A stretch of DNA of 64,000 bases from contig CAJNOL010000170.1 in the NCBI GenBank assembly GCA_905250125.1, positions 1 through 64,000 on the forward strand, written 5' to 3'. The notes under the pieces were generated by a model. That model worked only from the letters and a program-made list of their open reading frames with translations, was not told the DNA's origin and searched no databases. Shown here in pieces: positions 24,129 through 34,585 of this stretch; position 1 is the first letter of the stretch; each line of letters starts with the position of its first letter. The position numbers and the translations under genes are program-made. Origin of the DNA: Rotaria sordida (taxonomy: Eukaryota; Rotifera; Eurotatoria; Philodinida; Philodinidae).

Positions 24129-27100
24129 ATGACGACTAGTGCTAATAGTAGCATAGTCGATTCGGTTTGGAAAGATCGAATTGAACGAGCACTTAAATAT
24201 GTTTGTCGTATGATTGATTTAAAACAAAAAGATGATGCTGTGTAAGTTTTTTCTTATATATGAATACAAAGAATAATTTATTTTTGTTTATAAAAGACCA
24301 TTTCTTAGAAATATTGCTGAACAATATAATGATTTACGAAGACCACGTATGATTTCGGAATCAGTATTAAAAGATGATAAATCATCACTTTATACATGTT
24401 GTTCTTTTAATGAAATAACTGGTGATAAATTGATTTGTTCATTATCAGTTTTACCTCAAATTGATCAATTACCTAATATGTTTATTTATGTACCATTACA
24501 AAGCAATATTCTAGTAAATTATTTAAATGTAATTAAGAAAATGACAAAATAAAAAATATATTTTATTAATTTAGTGTGATACAGTTACAAATCTATCTGA
24601 TTTATTATTGGACGAAGAAAGTGAAGATGTTAAAAATCTTCTTATTTCAATACAATCTGACTCTTTAACTGAACAACAACAAAGTAATAATGAATATTTT
24701 TATTTTAATTATTTAATATAGATAGATATTTTTTATTTTCTAGCAATTCGATCGGCTTCATCATCAAAACGTCCGCGTCGTTTATCAAAAACATCAATTA
24801 TAAATGATCGAAATAATGAATTTGTTTTTGATGAAGAACATCTCTTGGAATTATTAAAACGTCTTAAACAACAATCACTTCAAAATTCATTGCCAATGAC
24901 ACTAGATGATGAAACAGATTTATTTGATACATTAATTAGTAAGTCATTTTAATGCATAGAAATTTTTTTACAAAATATAAGATAATAAAAAAAAAATTGA
25001 AACATGTTAGAAGTTATTATGATTGTAATTTTCTTTTGTTCTTGGACTTGATTATTGCAGAAACCATAATAGAAATTAAAGTTAGATTAATTAAATTAAA
25101 CTGTGTTCAAACCGCGGAACCATTAGCTATGCAATGAACCTGGGCAAGTTACTAATGACTGTTTGTCTCATGTTACCTATCCGATAGCACACTGACTCCG
25201 TTGTGACATACACTTGTTCTTATGGTTACTTAATATGTATGGGAACTTCAAGCGATTGAGTGCAAGAGCTCTGTCCAGAACTACAGCTAATGTAAGTTGT
25301 AGAAAAGATATATTTCTACTAAATCTGCGGCTAGCCAGCATCCCATACCGACAGACAGAGGTATTTTTCTTTCTTTCAGCATTTTGATATTCAAGTAGTT
25401 TAATCTAAATTGTTAAAAATGATAATAAAAATATTCTAATAATATTATTTAATCATATTTAGTAATAATTGATGTAATATCAGAGGCGAGCACAACACAA
25501 ATATGACATCTTCTTTAAATTTCAGATTAAAGAAGCATGTAGTAAATTTCTCATTCATCTTCTAATCAATTTATTCATAATTTCTGTTTCCTATATCATA
25601 ACAATGCTTTAATGTGAAAAAAAGACGAAGATCTATGATGATCTATTATGTACATAGTTGATTGATATTATCAGCATCTTTAGGATTAGTTTTGAGAATA
25701 TTTTGAATCCATGTTGTATTAAACGAGATTGTACTGATGATGAAATATTCGATTGATCAATTATTATAGAAAAAGAAGAAGACATGATTTTAGCACATTT
25801 TGTTTGATGTTCTCTGAACTATGTTGTTGTACTTTAAACAGAATAAATAAATGTTTAAAAACATTCGCAGCAATTAATATATCAAAAGATTCATTACAAT
25901 TTATTATTTTCATCTAATTGAGTTGAAAATACAAATATATTCCATTAATATAATGATTCTATTGATTATTCATTATTAATAACTAGACATTTTTTTATTT
26001 TCTCGTTGAAGTAAAAGTTTAAGCTACTTTGAATTCTAATAGAGCTTTATATGTCAATTAAATCCCTATATTACCTTGTTTTGAATGTGTTAGAAATTTC
26101 AAAACCAAAAAAAGGAATAACAAAGTAATAAAAAACGAAAGCTACCAGAATACGGATAAACAAATGACAATTAATGAGTATTGTCTATGTATTTATATTT
26201 TTTATTCTTAATTTCATTTTAAAAGTCATATGTATAATTCGTGACAATAAGTATTACGAAAACTTGTAAAGAAAAATTTATATGAAAACACAGGACGGTT
26301 GCGTATCGTCGTATCTTTTACTAATCTCTACTGAACATTGTAGTTAAATAGACTTTTTTAATGTTGAAGATAAATGAGCCTGTTGAGATTAAAAATGAAT
26401 GAAACATGAATACAAATATGTGTGATCGAACATTTCTTAAATATAATTAATAAGAATTCTTAGAAAATAAATTTTGTTTTTTGTTTAAGAACTTTATCCA
26501 TCTTCTGCCGATTTGATTCGAGATCGATTTGGTACAATATTTGAATCGAAACGATTACAACCAAAAGAATTTACTCCAGATATAGATAATTCATTGATAG
26601 CACTTGATACAACTGTTGAAAATATTTTACATTCATATTTTATGCTTTTTTGTCGTCGTTGTCATCGATATGATTGTTTTTTACATAAAGATAAATCAAT
26701 AATACCTGATTTAAATAATCAATCAAAAAATAATTCGGATATTATCTATCGTCCATGTAATTTTCATTGTTATCGAAGAAAAACTTTATCATTAAAACAA
26801 CAAAAACGAAATAAAATTGAACTTAAACGAAGTTATAGTGAATTTATAAATAATAACAATACAACATTTCAAATTTCTACAAATAGTTTTTATTCAAAAC
26901 GTGTAAAATCAAATATAAATAAATCTGAATATAGATCATCAATAATAAATTCGAATATATATAAAAATGGTTTTCTTTTTAAACCATCATTAAAACGAAA
27001 ATTAAATAATGAAATATTAAATTGGTCATCAAGTGATAAATCATTATTTCGTGTATTTTGTACAATTTATGGTGATAATATATGTATGATTGCTGATCTA

Positions 27101-29241
27101 CTTGATAAACCATGTTCACAAGTTTATATATTTTATTTAAATGAAATACAAGTCAATGAAAAACAGCTATTTTTACAACGACAATTATCAACAACATCAC
27201 CAAATTTAATTGATGTAAAAATTAATGATGAACATAAAAAGAAAAATCTTAAACATACAACAATAAATACAAATAATAGTGAAGAATCAATTGACGATAA
27301 AATGAATATATATAATCAACAATCGGTAAGCATCTTTTTATTTCCATAGTTACTATCAAATAAATATGCATGATCTTATTTTGAAATAGTTTTCGTATTC
27401 AATTGAATTGATCGATTTTTTTTTTCATTAATTGTTTAATTAAAAAAACCACCTAGGAAATCGGAGAGGGAAGTTATAGTTACGTTACTAGGTATCGAAA
27501 AATTTGCGAATTTAACAAGGAACGGATATTTTTCGAAAATAGCGATTTCTTATAGAGTTTGATCAAAGGTTTTCGGCATCGAGAAATCTAAATGTCTGAT
27601 TGATTTTTCAAAACTTATGAGTTTGATTTTATTTGTTATTTTCAAAAAGTAACCTTTCCTTGATAAACTCGCAAATTTTTTATTATCCATTGCTCAGTAG
27701 TTGATAATGTTTGCGTTACCAGATACTTGGTAATGTAAACTTCCCCAGAATAGAAGACCATGGCTTTCTATTCTAGGTAGATGGGGAGGTTATAACGGTA
27801 GCTTAACATCCCTAGAAGGAAATAATAGACTTTTGGTTGTAATAAAAAAAAAGTCCATATGCATACATGTATAGTTGTTTTTTTAATTTGAAACTATGAT
27901 TTTCATATATTTCAATCACGGACGGGTTATTTGATAGTTGTGTTTAACTAGTGCTGATCGGCCGTGAAATTAATGTGAGACATTTTTGTTGAAAATTATC
28001 TTGTTAAGTATGTTAAATTTCTTGATTTTTTGCATTTCAATAATATTTACATTGCTTCTTTTTAGTTTATGCATGAATAAATAATTGAAATATTTGATTT
28101 ATGAAATAAAATTTGACTGTTTAGAGACTGTATTTTCCATTCGACATTATATTTTACTGTTCTCATGAAAGGGTCGAGGTTAAAATTCATCTATTTTCAA
28201 AACTAGATTTCAATTTTGGTTGAACATTCTTAATTTTTTTCATCTTATCAAAAAAAAAGAAAAAGATTTTTTTCTTTCTTTTTCAGACAAATTCAATTCA
28301 ACCTACAACAAATCAATGTTCATCATCTCGTCGTTCTCATTCTTCTCCATTTCGTCGTCAACGTAGTCATCAACATATATTATTAAATCATCATAATAAT
28401 TTATTATTAGAACAAAAACGTCATACATATTATCCATGTGATCATGATCGTTCAATACCATGTAATGAACATTGTTATTGTATACATTCGGGTAATTTTT
28501 GTGAAAAATATTGTTGTTGTTCATCAATAAAATGTGATAATCGTTTTCCTGGTTGTCGTTGTCGTTCATCATGTACAACAAAACAATGTCCATGTTATGC
28601 AGCAGCACGTGAATGTGATCCTGATTTATGTATACAATGTGGTGCAGATGATTTTCGAAATGGTAATAATAATAATAATACCAATGAATTAATAACAAAA
28701 TCTTCATGTTCATGTCATAATGTTGCTATACAACGTAGTTTACATAAATCATTATTATTAGCTGAATCTGATGTTGCTGGTTGGGGAATATTTACACAAG
28801 TTAATATTCAACGAAATGAATTTATTGCTGAATATTGTGGAGAAATTGTAAGAAGTTGTTGATAAAAAATAAAAAGCAAAAAAAAGCAAACGTTTTTTTT
28901 TCGTTGTTGTTTAGTTAACACAAGATGAAGGTGAATTACGTGGACGAATGTATGATACAATAGGTACAAGTTTTTTATTTGATCTTAATGAAGAATATAT
29001 GGTTGATGCAACACGTCGTGGAAATAAAATACGTTTTGCTAATCATTCAATAAATCCAAATTGCTATGCTAAAGTTATTATGGTTAAGGGTGATCATAGA
29101 ATTGGAATTTATTCGAAACGTTTTATATCAGCAGGTGAAGAATTATTTTTTGATTATCGTTATGGAGCTAATCATCATTTACGTTTTGTTGGTGTTGAAA
29201 AATATACTCCTGAAGATCAAGCTGATACATTATTGATGTGA
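24129..29241 (+). CDS. EZH2: Histone H3K27 methyltransferase, Enhancer of zeste/EZH2, catalytic subunit of PRC2
   Basis: Seven exons: 24129-24241, 24309-24528, 24575-24683, 24744-24938, 26490-27325, 28287-28847, 28915-29241, giving 786 aa (human about 750). N-terminus [14 protein letters not shown] corresponds to the EED/SANT-binding region. [19 protein letters not shown] is the MCSS zinc motif. [20 protein letters not shown] is the second SANT domain. A CXC domain follows ([37 protein letters not shown]), then SET with [29 protein letters not shown] and [11 protein letters not shown]. The catalytic Asn-His-Ser and Tyr motifs are intact. The region between the MCSS motif and SANT2 is enlarged by Asn/Lys/Ser-rich sequence. 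Position 28960-28962 encodes Ile where animals have Tyr641. Two introns exceed 900 bases and carry repeats. Confidence 0.97.
25093..25400 (+). mobile_element. SINE-like repeat, copy 1, in EZH2 intron 4
   Basis: About 300 bases are clearly related, in opposite orientation, to 31541-31893. Shared blocks include GTTCAAACC (a Pol III B-box match, 25105-25113), GGGAACTTCAAGCGATTGAG versus GGGAAGTTCAAGCAATTAAG, and GAACTACAGCTA. The 5' tRNA-like part seen in the other copy is absent, which suggests 5' truncation. No ORF. Confidence 0.6.
27465..27780. mobile_element. Foldback element in EZH2 intron 5
   Basis: The left arm from 27468 (GGGAAGTTATAGTTACGTTA, then AAAATTTGCGAATTTAACAA) is matched by the reverse complement of the right arm ending near 27748 (TTGATAAACTCGCAAATTTT, then GTAATGTAAACTTCCCC). 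Right next to it, 27747-27780 is a near-perfect hairpin centred on CCATGG with AGAATAGAA/TTCTATTCT arms. No coding capacity. Confidence 0.65.
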
Positions 29242-30731
29242 TTTTCATTCGTTGTTTTTTCCTGTTTTCTATGCCGTATTGTTGATATTATTTGTCTAAC
29301 TGATTTTTGCTTTTTTTTCTCTCCGTGTGTATGCGCGCTCAGATATTGTAGAACACTGAAAAACAAAAAGAAAATTTTTGTATTCATTAATGTAGATAAG
29401 ATGGATGTGCCTTTTGTTGTTTTTTTTTCGTGTTTTGATTGTTGTATAATAATTTGTTCTGTTTAGAATTGATGGAACATGTTTATTTGTCTTGTGCTTG
29501 TCTTTTTTGAAAGAATTCTGTTTAATTGATTGTAAGTTATGAATTGAATCTGATTCTTTTATAAAGAAGTTAGTTCATTTGTATTCTTGTAAAACAGAAT
29601 TTAATAAGAAGTATTCCTGAATATGATAAAGTATTAATATTGATGACGAAATAACGGACCACTCAGTTGTCGAGTATTTTATGCCTAGCGCACCTGATGC
29701 TATGTCAAATGAAGCTCGAAATAACATTATTTGTAGAATTTTGTCTCTTCTATCGAATAGTATATGAACTAACTTTGTCTCACTTATGATTGAAAAAAAT
29801 AGACTAAATACTAAAGTTGACAAAAAAATGTATATTGATCCATACTGATCCTTAGTGATCAAACTTGTGGGGCCTGAATCTCGTGAAGAAAACATTTTCA
29901 AAACGAGATATTTTGGTTTTCTTAATTTCATAACATGCTCTATTGAGCTAGCAAACAAAGAAAAAAAAATAAAATTTGACATGTGCCAACGATCTCAACA
30001 AAGGTCGGTTTTCTCATGGACTCGCTCTTAAGTGTTGAATTGTCTGATCTGCTTTTTGTTGATAATATCAGCTGAAGAGCAGAAAAGATGGGAGAAAATT
30101 TTTATATGAAATATTTACTACTTATCTTTGTATATTAACGAGGCAACCATTCGAACTGATACCTGTCGTTTGAGCTCATTGTAAGTCCACAACAAGGTCT
30201 CAGTAAGACTAGAAAAAGCCTAAAAGAGTTCATCTTCATGAACTATGGGAGTCGAGTTAAGCTCGTTTTATTGAATTTTTGATGTAGCTTTAGAAAAATA
30301 CTCAAAAATAAAAAAACATAAGTTTGGCGTAAAATTTTGTCTATATAGGATACAGCTACGAGTCTTCTCTTCACACATATCATCATTCACACCGACAATT
30401 ACATTATACACCTTGACATCCAATTAGGTATTTGTGAATAACGTTTATTGTTGGAATTGTTAACAACAAAATGAATAGTATAGACTGTTGAAATAAAATA
30501 ATTTTTTTTTTCCTCAGAACAAAAAGTTTCACCAATGGAACTATTTGATTCTACAAAATGAATTCTATATTTTGACATTTTAATGATGCCTTATTTCTAA
30601 TATGAGACTAACTTGTGTAGAATATTTAGCATTGTACTGATCATTGAAAAGATAAAATTAATAAACAATGAAGAAATTATATAAAAGTAAAAAGATTCTT
30701 TTAGTCTTTGGTTGTATGAAATTAAATAATC
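29242..30731. other. EZH2 downstream region
   Basis: 1.5 kb after the EZH2 stop: 3' UTR and intergenic sequence. A 135-codon minus-strand ORF at 29575-29982 has no recognisable features and is not called. No clear inverted-repeat element was found. Confidence 0.5.
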
Positions 30732-31331
30732 TTATTTGATGATAGTATTTTTATTTGTTATGCATTCAATCTTATAGACATATTCGACGGAGGTTTTTTG
30801 TAAAAACTCATTTTTAAATTCGGAAATTTGTTTACAATTTTCCATTGATTGATTATGATGACAACAACATGCCTTTGATTGAGAAGAATATATTTGAATA
30901 TAAATCGATCCATGTGTATTGTATAATTGATTTCTATAAGTTTGAATATCTATCAATATTTGATTTAAATCTTTAGCTGTTTTTATATTGTGATCTTTCT
31001 CTTCATTCGTATTTAAATTAATTGTCATATGTGGAAGATTACTTGTCTTATGAAGATTACAATTTAAAAATAAATCTTTTACATTATTTAATGTCTGATT
31101 TAGATACATTTGTCTGGAGTTATGCTGTATATGTTTATCATAATCATTGTTTAGATTGAATACAGATTGACTATGGTATAATAAGTCGAGATTATTTGAT
31201 TGATAGAGATGTTTTGATGTGAACTTGTGTTGCTTGTTAGCTGATGAGTTTGCATTACTTTGCTTCCACTGAGGAGAAATATGAAATGAAAGAGGACTAG
31301 TTATCATGAAATAAAAAACGACATTTTTCAA
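30732..31331 (-). CDS. Hypothetical protein, single-exon ORF of 199 aa
   Basis: I do not recognise this protein. The 600-base open frame is long for sequence this AT-rich, and its composition (Asn, His, Lys, Thr, with spread Leu and Ile) resembles neighbouring real exons. A weak hydrophobic start (VVFYFMITSPLSF) could act as a signal peptide. The middle (residues 100-150) has a plausible helix, TAKDLNQILIDIQTYRNQL. A CCCHHNQSMENC cluster near residue 155 could bind metal. It may be a whole gene or one exon of a larger one. No splice-linked partner exons were found. Confidence 0.4.
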   Translation of the reverse strand: MKNVVFYFMITSPLSFHISPQWKQSNANSSANKQHKFTSKHLYQSNNLDLLYHSQSVFNLNNDYDKHIQHNSRQMYLNQTLNNVKDLFLNCNLHKTSNLPHMTINLNTNEEKDHNIKTAKDLNQILIDIQTYRNQLYNTHGSIYIQIYSSQSKACCCHHNQSMENCKQISEFKNEFLQKTSVEYVYKIECITNKNTIIK

Positions 31332-31540
31332 GATAAAAAAAAAAAAGTGAAAAAAAACAAGCGCAAAGAAAAATATTTTATTAAATAGAAATATTCATTT
31401 CAAATCAATCTGTTTGATTTTATCTTGCCAAAAGAAACTAAAATTCAGAATAATACTATGATTATCAACGAATTAGCGACCGATGAACACAGAAAGTTAC
31501 GCACGGATACTTCAGCTCGAGAACGGTAAGCATAAGGAAA

Positions 31541-31893
31541 GTTCAGCATCGAAAAAGAATATTCCAACCTTTCAGTTACCTTGCGATACGGGGTTCTGCC
31601 TAGCAGTATATTCAATAGTGCGATATCTTCTCTACAACTATAACTAGCTGTAGTTCTAGGCAGAAGATTGGCTTAACACAGAGTTCTTGTGCTTAATTGC
31701 TTGAACTTCCCATACTCACTAACTAGTGACAATAGCAGATATATATCACAACATAGTCAGCATGTTATCGGATGAGTGATACGAAACAAATAGCCGTTAG
31801 TGGCTTGTCCAGGGTAATTTCATAGCTGATGATACTGAGGTTTGAACACAGTACCTTGTAGATACATGTCGAACAATTTAGCCATGGCGGTTT
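31541..31893 (-). mobile_element. SINE-like repeat, copy 2, with tRNA-like A and B boxes
   Basis: Read on the minus strand, the 5' end carries TGGCTAAATTG (31874-31884), an exact match to the Pol III A-box consensus TRGYNNARNNG. About 26 bases later comes GTTCAAACC (31839-31847), matching the B-box GWTCRANNC. The body continues for about 290 bases with strong similarity to 25093-25400. A tRNA-derived head plus an unrelated body, in dispersed copies, is the usual build of a SINE. The 3' tail and target-site duplication were not resolved. Confidence 0.6.
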
Positions 31894-31936
31894 AAGTTCA
31901 GCACCGAAAAGTTGAGCACACACAACAAAATGAAAG

Positions 31937-31995
31937 TAAGGGGTGTAGGCATGAATGAAGATGAAGAGAAGAGTAACACTCATTCGCATTCATAT
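31937..31995. repeat. Degenerate telomere-like tract
   Basis: G-rich GTAAGGGGTGTAGGCATG is followed by the C-rich AACACTCATTCGCATTC. It is the weakest of the five tracts of this type. Confidence 0.3.
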
Positions 31996-34143
31996 ATATT
32001 CATTGATTCTTCAATAGACATCATATTTACTTTCATTTTTTTCTATGCTGAACTTTCTTCGTTCTTATCGTTCCATTTCCCAGTATCAATATAATTTCAA
32101 TTTATTCTAATAAAAACTTTTTTCAAATCATAGAAATTGAACACTTTAATTTGATTCGAAATCTATTTATTGAAAATAAAAATATATCAGGACTACTTAT
32201 TTGAACATAGGATTGATATATTCTAGGCAACTTGTTCACATAAGAAAAACTTTTTATTTCATTTCTTTTATATACATATAGTTTTTATGTAATCGATGTA
32301 TTAAAATCATTCAGTTGTTTGGCCGAGTATAAGAGGAAATAGTATCACTGGATACTAATATATAAATATAAACATCATAAAAAACATGTCTAAAACACCA
32401 TATCCATGAAGACTAAATATTGGAATACAAAAAACAAAAAAAAGTAAAGTGTCAATTTAAAAATATCACTTCAATAGTTTATACAGTAAAGAAGACTCGA
32501 GTAAACTGTCTATGTGCGATGTTTCAATTGAAAAAATTGATGCATTCTATAATATTGAATAATGGAATCAAAACAAAAAACAAAAAAAATTTAAAAGCTT
32601 ATATTTCCATATCTTCCAATTGACTAAGAATAATGTAATTGGAGATCATTGCTTGCATTAGTTGAAATCCAATGCCTATAGAAGGACGATCGCTGGTTGT
32701 CGTGTTGTTTTTGTCTTTATAGATTGTACCAAAAACATTCGGCGTGTATATTATTCATTTTTACATATTAATCAATGTAAATAGAAGACAATCATAATAA
32801 AGAGAACACCGAAATATTTCATAGATATTTACGTAACAGAAAAAATAAACGAAAATAGACATAATATTTATTTAATCCATCACTGCTGAGTTTTAGATTA
32901 AATCTAAAAAGAAAAAAAAAGAAATGAATTCACATCACAAAGATTTATAACGATGTAAATTATCACAAAAATTTCCATTTGCTAATAGACAATCATCACC
33001 GATGCTACTACTAGTACTTTATCACTTAGGATAATGTATGTTATTATTTTCAAGTACAACATTAGAAAAAAAACAAATATAAAAAAAAGAGCACTATTGC
33101 AAGATCAAAATTCATTGCTGCAGAAAATACAAATGCATATCGCTTTCACCATGAATGTGCATAATGAAAAAGTATAACATTGAAAAAAAAAACCAATAGC
33201 AAACCATGCTGGATTACTTACCTAATAGTATTGAAGGTAAGAGATTAAGGCCTGATAGAAACATAAGAAAATGATTATATTCAAGATATTTATTTCATGA
33301 ATACTTTTCCATTAAAAAACCAAACTGACATAGATAATAATATTGCACCGATACAATATATCTAAGAGAAATAGAAATTAAATGATATTTACATTCTGAA
33401 ATTTTTTCGAGTACAAATGTAATAATACTCACTAATTTATAACCTTGAATTTGTGATGAAAGAATAAAAATGACCAACTTTTTCCATAATTTATTGAATC
33501 TTTATAAAATACACATTGAATAATAATACTCATATCAATACTCATAGCGATGCTCTATGAAAATGAAAATATTCTAATAAATAAATTGTTTTTTTTTTAA
33601 TCTTATACAAGCTGTATTATTCATTGTTGTAATAAAACAATGTTGTTTTATCATAAAAGAAACTAGAATTTGAAGAATTTCGCTATCGTTTACCAAACGA
33701 ATGAAAGATTCGAGTAGATAATATAGCTGCTAATAATTTTGCTTATTAGACAAGTTAATAATTAATGGTGATGTGCATAAAGAAAAAATTGAACAAAACA
33801 TGAAACATAACATTGTTAGAACATCATAATTTGATACATTAATAGATATTTCTTCATATGATAATTGTTTCATAAAATATAATCATTGATTATCATTAAA
33901 TAATAGTGGATTCTTTAATCAGAAAAAAAAAGATAAATTTTTATTTATAATTTTGTTTTGTTTTAAATATATTTTCATTTTCTTCAATTGATAAAAAGAA
34001 AATTGGCATTATATAGGTTAGATTATTTGAATTCTCTGATATTCTTATTAAAAGATTACATAATCATTGACAACGTGCTGTTTGATGTTGTTTCGTCACA
34101 GTTTTTTTTTCTCGACGTATATGCAGTTATTACATAACAATCA

Positions 34144-34147
<4 letters not shown>

Positions 34148-34174
<27 letters not shown>
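34148..34174. repeat. (AT)n microsatellite
   Basis: Alternating AT of about 26 bases, seen directly. Confidence 0.9.
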
Positions 34175-34175
34175 C

Positions 34176-34231
34176 TTAATTTATTGAAGCGTATCGGCCA
34201 TGCTTAATTCATTGAAGCATATCAGCTAAAA
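34176..34231. repeat. Two-copy tandem repeat of about 28 bp
   Basis: CTTAATTTATTGAAGCGTAT is followed at once by CTTAATTCATTGAAGCATAT, with similar continuations (CGGC/CAGC). It lies directly beside the AT tract. Confidence 0.7.
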
Positions 34232-34463
34232 TAATCGTTCATATTTTTTGTTTTTATTCTAATGATATTTTTCTTTTTTGAGTCTAAAACAAATTTATAA
34301 AGATGATGGAAGAACTTCAAAAGAATCAATATTACAATACATAATCATTTTTTTCAATGAATATTTCTATCAAAAGAAAAAATTTATCAACAGAATGTAA
34401 ACAAATGATATTGTTAAGAATTTAAACTCTATATAGAGTTTTTCTTTTTTTTATAATTTTCAA

Positions 34464-34585
34464 GATGAGTGTGAAGGTCCTTTGAATAATACTCACACTC
34501 ACATCTATCAGGATGTGGGTGGGTATGGGTGATGTTCTTCCATCCCTCACAACGACACCTGCATTCTACAACCACACCCTCAAGA
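34464..34585. repeat. Degenerate telomere-like tract, alternating strands
   Basis: A C-rich block (ACTCACACTCACATC) is followed by a G-rich block (GATGTGGGTGGGTATGGGTG) and another C-rich block (CCACACCCTC). The central block contains TGTGGGTGGG, the best match in the window to the TGTGGG unit. The switching of strand gives it hairpin potential. Confidence 0.55.

Noticed and set aside
28303..28713. 136-codon minus-strand ORF
   Set aside because: Antisense shadow of the EZH2 CXC exon. The product is mostly Asn, Asp, His, Met and Tyr from the complement of a real coding frame.
29575..29982. 135-codon minus-strand ORF downstream of EZH2
   Set aside because: No domain, no signal peptide, no splice partners, and composition typical of chance AT-rich frames. 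It lies in the likely EZH2 3' flank.
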